Positions 44,801-53,629 of a stretch of DNA of 64,000 nt are shown piece by piece. Each line of letters starts with the position of its first letter. The first letter of the stretch is position 1. Source of the DNA: Streptomyces sp. CG1 (GTDB lineage: Bacteria > Actinomycetota > Actinomycetes > Streptomycetales > Streptomycetaceae); NCBI RefSeq assembly GCF_041080625.1, contig NZ_CP163518.1, positions 8,301,501 to 8,365,500 on the forward strand. The letters are read 5' to 3'. A program made the translations under genes and the position numbers. The notes under the pieces were generated by a model. The model was not told the origin of the DNA. It saw only the letters and a list, made by a program, of their open reading frames with translations, and searched no databases.

Positions 44801-45885
44801 ACGACGAGCAGCGAGCCGCCGCGGTCACCAACCACGTCCGCACGGCTGCCGCCGCCGTACTGGGCCACGCCACGCCGGAGGACGTCGACCCCGACCGGTC
44901 CTTCGTCGAGCTGGGACTCGAGTCCCTCACGGCCCTGCAACTGCGCAAGCGGCTGCGGGACTCCACCGGGCTGTCCCTGCCCGCGACCCTGGCCTTCGAC
45001 CACCCGACGGTCAACGCGCTGGCCGGGCATCTCGCGGAGCGCCTGGCGCAGGCGCCCGGCGAGCCCTCCGGGAACCCGCTGACCGGCCTGTTCCGCCAGG
45101 CGTACGGCACCGGTCGGCTCACGGAGGGCTTCCAGCTGCTGACCGCCGCCGCAGCACTGCGGCCGGACTTCGAACGGCGCGCCGACGCGGACCGTTGGCC
45201 CACCCCGGTCCGCATCACGTCCGGCGCCGCGGACCTCGCCGTGCTGTGCCTCCCCTCGCTCAGCGCCGTCTCCGGACCGCAGGAGTATCTGCGGCTCGGC
45301 TCGGCACTCGGCGCCGCGGGCGAGGTCTGGGCGCTGCCGCACCCCGGCTTCACAGCCGGCGAACCGTTGCCGCGCTCGGCCCAGGCACTGATCGCCGCCC
45401 AAGCGGAGACCGCCGTCGAACTGGCGGCCGGCCGCCCGGTAGTGCTGCTCGGCCGCTCCTCCGGCGGATGGATCGCCCACGCTGTGGCCGAGCGCCTGGC
45501 CGCGCTCGGCACGCCGGCCGCCGCCGTCGTCCTGGCCGACACCTTCTCCCGGACCGCGGACCGCTCCAGTACCCGACTGATGGTCTCCCAGCTGCTGGAG
45601 AACGAGGAGGCGGCCGAACTCCTCGACGACCAGCGGCTGGTGGCGATGGGCGGCTACTTTCGGGTCTTCGCGGACTGGACCCCGCAGCCCCTCACGACCC
45701 CCGTGCTGCTGCTGCGAGCCACCGCCGAGGTCCCCGGCGCGGACCGGGGAGAACGGGGGACCGGCTGGGAGCACGCCCACCACGTGGTCGACGTACCCGG
45801 AGACCACTTCTCGATGCTCGACGAACACCATCGGACAACCGCCGACGCCATCGCGTCCTGGCTGCGCACGGAGGTACGGGGATGA
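41893..45885 (+). CDS. Type I PKS: module 6 and thioesterase
   Basis: 1330-residue terminal protein. Docking coiled coil 1-38 ([19 protein letters not shown]); KS6 39-450 (DTACSSSL near 195); AT6 592-880 with GHSQG and YASH, so methylmalonyl; ACP6 975-1050; TE 1090-1330. No reductive domains, so the last ketone is kept. The TE has GRSSGGW with nucleophile Ser1189 and a C-terminal GDHFSM with the catalytic His. The ACP Ser motif reads LGLESL instead of LGxDSL, a conservative Asp-to-Glu change next to the pantetheine Ser. Start GTG overlaps the previous stop; the stop overlaps the type II thioesterase start (ATGA at 45882-45885). The organisation matches PikAIV of the pikromycin PKS. The TE releases the chain by lactonisation or hydrolysis. 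Confidence 0.95.
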   Translation: MSTHPVTNEAKYLDYLKRATADLREARRQVRELTDRQHEPVAIIGMSCRYPGGVADPDGLWELVSEGRDAISGFPDNRGWPDDRAGHGGFLHHADEFDADFFGISPREALAMDPQQRLLLEAAWEAFEAAGLDPSAACGEQVGVFTGLNLHDYATRAEAIPAEALGYLSTGNAGSVASGRIAYFLGLQGPAVTVDTACSSSLVALHLAAQALRRGECGTALAGGATIMSSPGAFADFGAQGGLAADGRCKSFAASADGTAWGEGVGLLLLERLSDARRLGHPVLAVLRGSAVNQDGASNGLTAPNGRAQRQVIRQALADARLNPADIDAVEAHGTGTRLGDPIEAQALLATYGQNRPAGSPLWLGSLKSNIGHTMAAAGVGGVIKMVQAMRHGTLPKTLHVDAPSPQIDWSAGSVALLTEARPWPGTDRPRRAAVSSFGMSGTNAHIILEQPEEQPTEQLEEQTAERTAAQTTAPSEAHPEPQGAQRPVPVPSGAPAGPLPWVLSARTPQGLRAQAARLHTHLLAHPEQRGADVAWSLATGRAALDYRAVVVADGREDLLDRLGALADGRDAPHTVRGTAAARTAGRTAFVFPGQGSQWRGMATELAASSAVFRDRLADCEEALAPHADWSLTRVLRGDPDAPSLDRVDVVQPTLFAVMVSLAALWRSYGIEPDAVAGHSQGEIAAACVSGALSLEDAALVVALRSRVLTQLAGRGGMVSVALSADQVAPRLAPWADRIAIAAVNGPNATVVAGDSDALDAFLARSEADGLRVRRVPVDYASHSPHVESIREELLTRLSAVAPKPAEMPFYSAVTCTPLSGTELDADYWYRNLRQTVRFDETVRLLIQDGFRYFVEASPHPVLVGGIEETAETTEAGRAVTVTGSLLRDEGHPTRFLQSAGELYVRGAAVDWTAALPPARRVELPRYAFRRRSFWLASTPAATLPATLAPAPDTEEDTGTLPRTLARLADDEQRAAAVTNHVRTAAAAVLGHATPEDVDPDRSFVELGLESLTALQLRKRLRDSTGLSLPATLAFDHPTVNALAGHLAERLAQAPGEPSGNPLTGLFRQAYGTGRLTEGFQLLTAAAALRPDFERRADADRWPTPVRITSGAADLAVLCLPSLSAVSGPQEYLRLGSALGAAGEVWALPHPGFTAGEPLPRSAQALIAAQAETAVELAAGRPVVLLGRSSGGWIAHAVAERLAALGTPAAAVVLADTFSRTADRSSTRLMVSQLLENEEAAELLDDQRLVAMGGYFRVFADWTPQPLTTPVLLLRATAEVPGADRGERGTGWEHAHHVVDVPGDHFSMLDEHHRTTADAIASWLRTEVRG

Positions 45886-46643
45886 CCAACGCCCTGGCTG
45901 TACAAGAACTCTGGATCCGCCGCTACCATCCGGCGCCGGAGGACACCGACCTGTCGCTGGTCTGCTTCCCGCACGCGGGTGGCTCCGCCAGCTACTTCCG
46001 CCCGCTCGCCACCGCCCTGGCAGGCGTCGCTGATGTCATGCCGGTGCAGTACCCGGGCCGTCAGGACCGCCGCGCCGAACCGCCGATCACGTCGGTCCCC
46101 CGCCTTGCTGATGAGATCGTCGCCGTGCTGGAGTCGCTCCCGAGGCGCCGGCTGGTGCTGTTCGGGCACAGCATGGGGGCCTGCGTGGCCTTCGAAGTGG
46201 CCCGCCGGATCGAGCAGCGCTCCTCCCTCGACCTGCTGGGACTGGTCGCCTCCGGCCGTACCGCCCCGCCCAGGCTGCGCGACCGCGGGGTCCGCTCGAT
46301 GGATGACGACGGCGTCATCGCCGAGATCCGCCGTCTGAACGGCACCGACGACCGGCTGCTCTTCGACGACGACATCATCCGGATGATCATGCCGGCCATC
46401 CGCGCTGACTACGCGGCGGTGGAGTCATACCAGTACGAGCCCGGGCCGGTACTGCGCTGCCCGATCAGCGTGCTGGTGGGCGACCACGACCCGCAAGTCA
46501 CCCTCGCCGAGGCGGAGGAGTGGCGTGAGCACACCGAAGCCGACTTCACCCTGCGCAGCTTCCCCGGCGGCCACTTCTACCTGGCCGAGCAGAACACCCA
46601 GGTGGCCCGGGCACTGACCGAGGATCTGGCGCGCTTTTGCTGA
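45882..46643 (+). CDS. Type II thioesterase (editing)
   Basis: 253-residue alpha/beta hydrolase that removes stalled or wrong acyl groups from PKS carrier proteins. Seen: the oxyanion region [15 protein letters not shown] at 30-45, nucleophile motif [15 protein letters not shown] near 95, Asp in VGDHDPQV near 195 and His in [11 protein letters not shown] near 230. Size and motifs are typical for stand-alone TEIIs of PKS clusters. The ATG overlaps the stop of the terminal PKS gene, so expression is coupled to it. It is distinct from the integral TE. Confidence 0.92.
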   Translation: MTNALAVQELWIRRYHPAPEDTDLSLVCFPHAGGSASYFRPLATALAGVADVMPVQYPGRQDRRAEPPITSVPRLADEIVAVLESLPRRRLVLFGHSMGACVAFEVARRIEQRSSLDLLGLVASGRTAPPRLRDRGVRSMDDDGVIAEIRRLNGTDDRLLFDDDIIRMIMPAIRADYAAVESYQYEPGPVLRCPISVLVGDHDPQVTLAEAEEWREHTEADFTLRSFPGGHFYLAEQNTQVARALTEDLARFC

Positions 46644-46702
46644 CCGATCGCCCGCCGACGCCGCTGGCGCCGGGCATTTCCCCCAACACAGAAAGAACTG
46701 GT

Positions 46703-48136
46703 ATGGCAAACGAACCGGCTGCCCCGGCACGCCCGTCGTTCGGACTGACCGTCCTGGCCGTCTCCCTGCCGATGTTCATGGTGGCCCTGGACAACCTGGT
46801 GGTGACCAACGCGCTCGCGTCCATCAGACGTGACTTGGACGCCTCGATCCAGGGCCTGCAGTGGGTCACCAATAGCTACATCCTCGGTTTCGCCAGCCTG
46901 CTGCTGGTCGCGGCTGGCCTCGGAGACCGTTTCGGACGTCGCAAGGTGTTCGTCTCCGGACTCTCGCTGTTCGTGCTGTTCTCGATCGGGTGCGCACTGT
47001 CCACCTCGACTGCGGCACTCATTGCCCTGCGCGCCCTGCAAGGTATGAGCGCGGCCGCCGTCCTGCCGCTGTCGCTGACGATGCTGACGGTGGCCGTGCC
47101 GCCGGAGAAGCGAGGTGTGGCGATCGGCGTCTGGTCCAGCATCAGCAGCCTGGCGGTAGGCATCGCGCCGCTGATCGGCGGCGCCATCACCACTGGCATC
47201 GGCTGGCACTGGCTGTTCTGGCTGAACGTCCCGATCGGTCTCATCGCCGTGCCGTTGGTGCTGCGTGTGCATGCCGAGAGCCGAGGTGCGGCAGCCGGAC
47301 TGGACCTCCTTGGGCTGTTGCTCGGCGCCGCCGGAGTGCTCGCCCTCGTCTGGGCGATTGTGGACAGCAGCGAGTACGGCTGGACCTCTTCCCGGGTCCT
47401 CGGGAAGTACGCAGCGGCCGCCGTACTGCTGGTGCTCTTCGTGCTGTGGGAGCGCCGTACCTCCCAGCCACTGCTCCCGCTGCGGATCTACCGCAGCCGC
47501 GCTTTCACCCTGACGAACCTCGCCTCTCTGGCCGTCTACTTCGGTCTGTTCGGTTCGATCTTCTTCCTCGCCCAGTACCTCCAGGTGGTCCGCCACCACT
47601 CGCCGTTCGTGGCCGGTCTGTGGACCCTGCCGTGGGCCGTCATGCCGACGATCTGCGCGCCATACGCGGGCAAGCTCATTCCCAAGGTGGGCGCCAGCAA
47701 GCTGATCGCCACCGGGCTGGCACTCGCCGCCGTGGGCCTGGCCTGGTGTGCGCTGATCTCCGACCCGGCCACGGCGGACTGGCAGATGGTGGCGCCGTAC
47801 ATGCTGTGCGGCATCGGCACCGGTCTGATCTTCGCGCCGAGCGCGACGGTGGTGGTCAGCTCCGTCCAACCGCAGGACATCGGCAAGGCGTCCGGCACCA
47901 ATGCGACCGTCCGCGAGATCGGCAGCGCCCTGGGGATCGCCGTCCTCACCACCGTGTTCACCAGCCGGGGCGGCAACTACCACTCGCCATCGGCCTTCAC
48001 CGACGCCATTATCCCCGGCCTGTGGATCTGCGTCGCGGTCCTGCTGGCGGGCGGCGCACTGGCGCTGGGCATCCCGGCGCTCAAGCCCCCGGCCCCCGCC
48101 CCTGCCCCCGCCGCCAAGCAGCCGGCACTCGACTGA
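46703..48136 (+). CDS. MFS drug exporter (DHA2/EmrB-QacA type)
   Basis: 477-residue integral membrane protein with about 14 hydrophobic segments, proton-coupled. Seen: the family motif around ALDNLVVTNALASIRRDL in helix 1, GLGDRFGRRKVFV (motif A) in the first cytoplasmic loop, RALQGMSAAAVLPLS, and SGTNATVREIGSALGIAVLT in the later half. The tail is Pro/Ala-rich. It lies inside the PKS operon, 59 bp after the thioesterase and 29 bp before a P450 gene, so product export or self-protection is the natural inference. The ATG at 46703 has GAAAG upstream; the longer open frame to 46637 lies before it and is not needed. Confidence 0.92.
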   Translation: MANEPAAPARPSFGLTVLAVSLPMFMVALDNLVVTNALASIRRDLDASIQGLQWVTNSYILGFASLLLVAAGLGDRFGRRKVFVSGLSLFVLFSIGCALSTSTAALIALRALQGMSAAAVLPLSLTMLTVAVPPEKRGVAIGVWSSISSLAVGIAPLIGGAITTGIGWHWLFWLNVPIGLIAVPLVLRVHAESRGAAAGLDLLGLLLGAAGVLALVWAIVDSSEYGWTSSRVLGKYAAAAVLLVLFVLWERRTSQPLLPLRIYRSRAFTLTNLASLAVYFGLFGSIFFLAQYLQVVRHHSPFVAGLWTLPWAVMPTICAPYAGKLIPKVGASKLIATGLALAAVGLAWCALISDPATADWQMVAPYMLCGIGTGLIFAPSATVVVSSVQPQDIGKASGTNATVREIGSALGIAVLTTVFTSRGGNYHSPSAFTDAIIPGLWICVAVLLAGGALALGIPALKPPAPAPAPAAKQPALD

Positions 48137-48165
48137 CCCCGCAATCCCACAAGGAGCACAGACAC

Positions 48166-49359
48166 ATGGTCACCTTCACCGACCTCTACGCCGAGTACGG
48201 TGTGAAATCCCCGCACGACCTGTTCGAGCGACTGCGTGAGGAACGCCCGCTGTTCCAGGTCGAACTGCCCAACGGGGTGCCGCTGTGGCTGGTCACCCAG
48301 TACGCCGACTGCCGGGCGGGGCTCGGCGACGCGCGGCTGTCCAACCGCATCGGTACCCGGATCGTCTCCCGGGACGTCCTGCCCGCCGACATCCGCGCCA
48401 GCATGGGCACCCACATGCTGCGGGTCGACGGCACCGACCACACCCGGCTGCGGCGGCTGGTCTCCTCGGTGTTCACGGCCAAGCGGATCGAACGGCTCCG
48501 GCCGATGATCGAGCAGATGACCAGCGACCTGCTCGACAAGATGGCCGTCCAGGAGCACCCGGACGCCATCCGCGACCTGGCCTACCCGCTGCCGATGCAG
48601 GTGATCTGCGAGCTGCTCGGTGTCCCGGTGTCCGACCACGAGCGCTTCCGCACCTGGTCGAACGCCTACCTCTCGGGGGTCGGCACGCAGAACTTCCCGG
48701 TCGACGTGGTGACCGAGTTCGTCCACTACGTCCGGGACCTCGTCGAGCAGAAGCGGGCCGAGCCGGACGACAAGCTGCTGTCCGCGATGATCTCCGCGCG
48801 GGACAACGAGGACCGGCTCGCCGAGCACGAGCTGACCTCGATGTGCTTCCTGCTCATCATCGCCGGCTACGAGACCACCGTGAACCTGCTCGGCAACGGC
48901 ACGGCCCTGCTGCTCGCCGACCCGGAGCTGGCCGACCGCCTGCGCGCCGACCACGAGGCGATCCCTGGGGCCGTCGAGGAGTTTCTGCGCTTCGAGAGCC
49001 CGGTGCCCGGCGCGAGCTTCCGGGTCGCCACCGAGACCCTGGAACTCGGCGGCCAGACCATCCAGGAGGGGGAGCTGGTCCTGATCTCCCTGCTGTCGGC
49101 CAACCGCGATGAGCGGGTCTTCACCGACTCGATGACCTTCGACGCCGAGCGCAGCCCGAACCAACACATGGCCTTCGGCTACGGCATGCACTACTGCCTG
49201 GGCGCTCCGCTGGCCCGGCTGGAGGCCCACATCGCCTTCCGTCACCTGCTGGAGCGCTTCCCCAAGATGGAGCGTCTGGACGCATCGGCCGAGCTGAAGT
49301 GGCGGCCCGGACTGGTGATGAGGGGCCTGACCGAACTCCCGGTGAAGCTCCACCAGTAG
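48166..49359 (+). CDS. Cytochrome P450 (tailoring)
   Basis: 397-residue soluble P450, probably acting on the polyketide. Seen: HTRLRRLVSSVFTAKR in the C-helix region near residue 95, I-helix IIAGYETTVNLL near 235 with the Glu-Thr-Thr oxygen-activation triplet, ExxR as EEFLRF near 275, and haem loop FGYGMHYCLGAPLARLE near 335-350 with the Cys ligand. Start ATG follows AAGGAG at a good distance. It is 29 bp after the exporter gene and 75 bp before the CCR gene. The sequence resembles macrolide-type tailoring P450s in general, but I cannot predict the site of oxidation. Confidence 0.93.
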   Translation: MVTFTDLYAEYGVKSPHDLFERLREERPLFQVELPNGVPLWLVTQYADCRAGLGDARLSNRIGTRIVSRDVLPADIRASMGTHMLRVDGTDHTRLRRLVSSVFTAKRIERLRPMIEQMTSDLLDKMAVQEHPDAIRDLAYPLPMQVICELLGVPVSDHERFRTWSNAYLSGVGTQNFPVDVVTEFVHYVRDLVEQKRAEPDDKLLSAMISARDNEDRLAEHELTSMCFLLIIAGYETTVNLLGNGTALLLADPELADRLRADHEAIPGAVEEFLRFESPVPGASFRVATETLELGGQTIQEGELVLISLLSANRDERVFTDSMTFDAERSPNQHMAFGYGMHYCLGAPLARLEAHIAFRHLLERFPKMERLDASAELKWRPGLVMRGLTELPVKLHQ

Positions 49360-49434
49360 CCCCGCCGAAGGTGGTGGCCGGCCGACACGGCCACCACCTG
49401 CCGGATCCGAAGCCCTCTACACCAACGGGAGTCT

Positions 49435-50778
49435 GTGGTGATAGCCGACCTGGTCGCCGCGATCGAGTCGCCGGACGCACGGGCACGCGACTTCGCGTCC
49501 CTGCCGGTACCGGAGTCCTATCGAGCCGCCGTGCTCTTCAAGGACGAGCAGTACATGTTCGACGGACTGCCGGTCCAGGACCGGGAGCCCGCGAAGGCCC
49601 TGCACATTAGTGACGTACCGACCCCGGAGCCCGGCCCCGGCGAGGCCCTGATCGCCGTCATGGCGAGTTCCGTCAACTACAACACGGTGTGGAGCGCACT
49701 GTTCTCGCCCGTGCCGACCTTCGCCTTCCTCGAGCGCTACGCCCGCACCGGAGGCCCGGCCGCCCGGCACGACCTGCCGTACCACGTGATCGGCTCCGAC
49801 CTCTCCGGGGTGGTGCTGCGCACCGGACCCGGGGTGCGCCGCTGGCAGCCCGGTGACCGGGTGGTCGCGCACTGCCTATCCGTCGAGCTGGAGGACGCGG
49901 CGGGGCACGACGACACGATGCTCGACCCCGAGCAGCGGATCTGGGGCTTCGAGACCAATTTCGGTGGCCTGGCTCACCTCGCGCTGGTGAAGGCCAACCA
50001 GCTGATGCCGAAGGCCGCTCACCTCACCTGGGAGGAGGCCGCCGCACCCGGTCTGGTCAACTCCACTGCCTACCGCCAGCTGGTCTCGCGCAACGGCGCG
50101 GGCATGAAGGTGGGCGACAACGTGCTGATCTGGGGCGCGGGCGGCGGTCTCGGCTCCTACGCCACCCAGTACGCGCTGGCGGGGGGCGCGATCCCGATCT
50201 GCGTGGTCTCCAGCAAGCAGAAGGCGGCGATCTGCCGCGCGATGGGCGTCGAGGCGATCATCGACCGAAGCGCGGAGGATTACCGGTTCTGGAAGAACGA
50301 GCACACCCAGGACCCCAGGGAGTGGAAACGCTTCGGCAGCACGATCCGCGAGCTGACGGGCGGCGAGGACGTCGACATCGTCTTCGAACACCCGGGCCGG
50401 GAGACCTTCGGCGCCTCGGTCTACGTCGCCCGCAGAGGCGGGACCATCGTCACCTGCGCCTCCACCTCCGGCTACCAGCACGAGTTCGACAACCGCTACC
50501 TCTGGATGCACCTCAAGCGGATCATCGGCTCCCACTTCGCCAACTATCGCGAAGCATGGGAGGCCAACCGCCTCATCGCCAAGGGCCGGATCCACCCCAC
50601 GCTCTCTCGTACCTACCCGCTCGCCGAGATCGGCCAGGCGGTGGGCGACGTCCACCGCAACCGGCACCACGGCAAAGTCGGCGTGCTGTGCCTTGCCCCC
50701 CAGGAGGGCCTGGGCGTTACCGACCCTGAGCTGCGGGCCCGACACGAGCTGGCCATCAACCGGTTCCGGACCGGCTGA
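49435..50778 (+). CDS. ccr: Crotonyl-CoA carboxylase/reductase
   Basis: 447-residue medium-chain reductase-fold enzyme that reductively carboxylates crotonyl-CoA (or longer 2-enoyl-CoAs) with NADPH and CO2 to ethylmalonyl-CoA (or alkylmalonyl-CoAs). Seen: the NADPH loop GAGGGLGSYATQYALAGGA near residue 235, and the CO2-holding residues known from characterised CCRs: Asn in SSVNYNTVW, Phe-Glu in WGFETNFGG, and His in GSHFANY. Length is standard. It lies between two P450 genes in the PKS operon. This is the natural source of the extender for the loading AT, whose CAGH motif is ethylmalonyl-like. Start is GTG 49435 or the adjacent GTG 49438. Confidence 0.94.
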   Translation: MVIADLVAAIESPDARARDFASLPVPESYRAAVLFKDEQYMFDGLPVQDREPAKALHISDVPTPEPGPGEALIAVMASSVNYNTVWSALFSPVPTFAFLERYARTGGPAARHDLPYHVIGSDLSGVVLRTGPGVRRWQPGDRVVAHCLSVELEDAAGHDDTMLDPEQRIWGFETNFGGLAHLALVKANQLMPKAAHLTWEEAAAPGLVNSTAYRQLVSRNGAGMKVGDNVLIWGAGGGLGSYATQYALAGGAIPICVVSSKQKAAICRAMGVEAIIDRSAEDYRFWKNEHTQDPREWKRFGSTIRELTGGEDVDIVFEHPGRETFGASVYVARRGGTIVTCASTSGYQHEFDNRYLWMHLKRIIGSHFANYREAWEANRLIAKGRIHPTLSRTYPLAEIGQAVGDVHRNRHHGKVGVLCLAPQEGLGVTDPELRARHELAINRFRTG

Positions 50779-50852
50779 GCGCGGCGGCACGGCCGCCGGC
50801 AACGCCGTCCTCCCCCCCCACATCCGCGTTCACACAGATTGGCAGTACGCAC

Positions 50853-52064
50853 GTGACCGACACTCCGGTCGAGAACAGCCCCCTCGCCTACCCGTTCGAG
50901 CGGCCCACGGCGCTGGAACCGTGCCCGCACTACAAGCGGCTGAGGGAGACGCACCCGGTCGCGGACATCCGGATGCCCAGTGGCGACCACGCTCTCCTCG
51001 TCACCGACTACGAATCGGTGCGCACGGTGCTGTCCGACGCCCGCTTCAGCCGGGCCGCCACCGCCCAGCCCGGTGCCCCCCGGATCGGGACCGAGCCGCA
51101 GAATGCCAAGAACCTGCTCAGTATGGATCCGCCGGAGCACACCCGGGTACGTCGGCTGGTCTCCCGAGAGTTCACCGCCCGCCGGGTGGCGGCCCTGCGG
51201 CCCCGCATCCAGAGCTGCACCGACGAGCTGCTGGACGCGATGGAGCGGACTGGGTCCCCGACCGACCTGGTCCCCGCCCTCGCCTTCCCTCTGCCCGTGA
51301 CCGTCATCTGCGAACTGCTCGGGGTCCCGCTCGACGAACGCGAGCAGATCGCCGAATGGTCCGGCACCGTCCTGTCGACCGTGTCACTGCCGGTCGAGCA
51401 GATCATCGCCGCCCACACGGGTCTGGCCACTTATCTGGGCGGGCTCATCGCCGCCAAGCGGGTGAACCCGGGCGACGACCTCCTCTCTGCCCTCGTGTCG
51501 ATCCATGAGGCGGACGCCGAACGGCTCGATGAGGAGGAACTACTGCACCTGGCGATCACCCTCCTCATCGCCGGGCACGAGACCACGACCAATCAAATCG
51601 CCAATAGTGTCTTGGCGCTGCTGACGCACCCTGAGCAGTTCGAGGCCGTCCGCCGCGAGCCCGATGCCGTCCCCGCCGCCGTGGAGGAGCTGTTGCGCTT
51701 CGTCCCTCCGGGTGACGAGGCGACCCTGCGCATCGCCATGGAGGACGTGAAACTGGGTGACACCGTCGTGCGCGCGGGCACCGCGGTGCTCGCGTCCCTG
51801 GCCTCCGCCAATCGTGACGCCGGGCAGTTCACCGATCCCGACAGCCTCAACGTCACCCGCCTACTGGATGCCCAGCACCTGACGTTCGGCTACGGCATCC
51901 ACTACTGCCTCGGTGCAGGTCTGGCGCGCCTGGAGCTGGAGATCGCGATCGGCACCCTGCTGCACAGGTTCCCTACACTCCGGCTGGCCGTGCCGGCCGA
52001 GCAGGTGCCGCGTTCCTCCGGCCGTCTGATCCATGGGGTTACGTCTCTCCCCGTCGCTTGGTAA
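50853..52064 (+). CDS. Cytochrome P450 (tailoring), last gene of the run
   Basis: 403-residue P450. Seen: HTRVRRLVSREFTARR near residue 95, I-helix LLIAGHETTTNQIANS near 245 with Glu-Thr-Thr, EELLRFVP as ExxR near 280, and FGYGIHYCLGAGLARLELEI near 345 with the haem Cys. The N-terminus MTDTPVENSPLAYPFERPT is typical. The GTG start has a weak ribosome-binding site, and the gene follows ccr by 74 bp. A hairpin terminator 70 bp downstream closes the operon. It differs clearly from the 48.2-kb P450, so two separate oxidations of the polyketide are likely. Confidence 0.93.
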   Translation: MTDTPVENSPLAYPFERPTALEPCPHYKRLRETHPVADIRMPSGDHALLVTDYESVRTVLSDARFSRAATAQPGAPRIGTEPQNAKNLLSMDPPEHTRVRRLVSREFTARRVAALRPRIQSCTDELLDAMERTGSPTDLVPALAFPLPVTVICELLGVPLDEREQIAEWSGTVLSTVSLPVEQIIAAHTGLATYLGGLIAAKRVNPGDDLLSALVSIHEADAERLDEEELLHLAITLLIAGHETTTNQIANSVLALLTHPEQFEAVRREPDAVPAAVEELLRFVPPGDEATLRIAMEDVKLGDTVVRAGTAVLASLASANRDAGQFTDPDSLNVTRLLDAQHLTFGYGIHYCLGAGLARLELEIAIGTLLHRFPTLRLAVPAEQVPRSSGRLIHGVTSLPVAW

Positions 52065-52136
52065 GAAGCGGCCCACGACCAGCTGCAACGGCGGAGAGAG
52101 CGCGACTCCGGTGTCATCGACGAGGCAGGAGATATA

Positions 52137-52167
52137 GAGCAGGTGCCCCCTGAGCGCCTGCTCTTTT
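52137..52167 (+). terminator. Rho-independent terminator after the P450 gene
   Basis: gagcaggtgc (52137-52146) pairs with gcgcctgctc (52154-52163) with one G-T pair, loop of 7, followed by TTTT. It marks the probable end of the biosynthetic transcript. Confidence 0.7.
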
Positions 52168-52204
52168 CGCCGCCGAAGAACTGTCAGAAACACTCTGACC
52201 AGGT

Positions 52205-52239
52205 GAACCGTGCGTGCCCGTCATCCGAGCACACGGCTC
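52205..52239 (-). ncRNA. Group II intron domain V
   Basis: On the complementary strand the sequence begins gagccgtgtgctcgg and ends gggcacgcacggttc. It forms the characteristic 34-35 nt domain V hairpin with the G-C-C-G/C-G-G-T pairing at its base. It directly follows the reverse transcriptase stop codon, as expected for the 3' end of a bacterial group II intron. Confidence 0.8.
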
Positions 52240-53445
52240 AAGCAAGCTCTGAAGGCTCGCGGACAGTCAGAAGTGCTGGTCTGCCGCCGACGCCGCTCAC
52301 TCGGCGTCGGCGGCAGCCGGTGTGTACCAGGCGTGGAGCGACGCGTCCGTCCGGCGTGCCCAGGTCCGCCTCAACCGCGTGTTTGCGGGTCGCGTGGCGA
52401 ACCACCTTGAACCACTGCTCCCATTCATCTGGGCTCTGTGGTCCGTGATCGGCGTGCAACTGCAGGTCCCCGCAAAGCGAACACCGGCCGTCTTGCGCTC
52501 GGAAGAGCCGCAGGGTGACCGGGTCCAGCGGGGGTTTGCTGCGGCGATGCCGTGTGGCCCAGAAGTCGGCCAGGGCGGGGTCGTCGGGCGACGCCGTTCC
52601 TGGCACCATCCGGTGCCGGACGATGGGAGTCCAGGCGAGCCTTCGTAGGAAGAGGCCGCTGTGGCGGTCTCCGAACACCCACTCGTCCCGCCGGAACCGG
52701 TCGAACTGGCCGAAATACCGGGTGACCGCCCAGTGCCTCGACTTGTTCGGGTGGGAGTACCTGGCCCACTTGTAGGTCAACCTCCACACGTGGTGGTCCA
52801 GCAGGCGGAACGCCCGCTTGGACACGCCGATCCGGTAATAGGCAGCCCAGTCTCTGATGATCGGGTTGAGCTTGGCGATCAGCACTTCAGCGTTGGCCCC
52901 TCGCAGGGCGTAGGTCTCGGTGCTGAGCCGTTCCCGGATGCGCCGCATGGCCGCTTTGCTCGGTTTGGTCAGCAGCTTGCCGCGGAATCGCGGGATGTTG
53001 AACCCCAGGAAGTCACAGCCCTCATCGAGGTGGACAATGCGTGTCTTGTCCTCGTTGAAGGCCAGACCCCTGGGCGCCAGCCATTTGGCAAGCCTCGCTT
53101 TGACCTCTTCGGCCTGTTCCCGCGAGTGGCACGGGGCGAGCAGATCGTCGGCGTAAACGACCAGAACCGGGGAGCCTTTCGGCACTAGCGAGGCGTTGCT
53201 GGCGAGTTACTGGTATCGGACTCCGGCGGCCTCGTCCATTCCGTGCAGAGCAATATTCAACAGCGTGGGGCTGATCGCTCCCCCTTGCGGAGTTCCTTCC
53301 TCAGTGGGTGTGAAGCAACCTTTCTCGATCACCCCGACCTTGAGCCAGCCAGCAATCATTCCTCTTCAGGGGAACGTTCCTAAGGCTGAGAGCAGGTGGT
53401 CGGGATCGATATGGTCGAATGCCGCTTTCAAGTCGGCGTCGAGCA
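52238..53445 (-). pseudogene. Group II intron reverse transcriptase/maturase, degenerate
   Basis: One reading frame carries recognisable RT blocks: VLDADLKAAFDHIDPDHLL near 53400-53440, EEGTPQGGAISPTLLNIALHG near 53240-53300, and the catalytic YADD in VVYADDLLAPC near 53150. A maturase (X) domain follows (DWAAYYRIG, then WRLTYKWARYSHPNKS), then an HNH-type endonuclease with CSLCGDLQLHADHGP. Two in-frame stops break it: TGA at 53366-53368 and TAA at 53207-53209. The 5' end of the ORF and intron domain I are not recognisable, so the element is dead, though domain V survives. It lies opposite to the cluster. Confidence 0.85.
52281..52316. repeat. Perfect 15-bp hairpin in the intron 3' region
   Basis: ctgccgccgacgccg (52281-52295) pairs exactly with 52302-52316 across a 6-base loop. 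It falls within the last codons of the reverse transcriptase frame, so it may be an intron domain IV structure or a terminator-like hairpin. Confidence 0.55.
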
Positions 53446-53629
53446 CCGTCGCCGTCAACGGCGAGACGGTCGGGCGGGACCGAATGGCCAACGCGGCCTG
53501 GGCGTTTGACGAGATGGCGGCGTACGCCTCCTGCGGCACCTGGATCCGCCCCGGCGACGAGGGCATCATCCGACACGGTGTTTCTATCGGCGTGCCCGGG
53601 TCCGAATCCCGCCGCACGAACACCCTGCC

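Noticed and set aside
53591..53620. Sequence like the T-arm and acceptor end of a tRNA (cccgggtccgaatcccgcc)
   Set aside because: The T-loop has TCCGAAT instead of TTCGAAT, the outer T-stem pair is mismatched, and no 5' half, anticodon arm or acceptor partner is found. At most it is a decayed attachment site.
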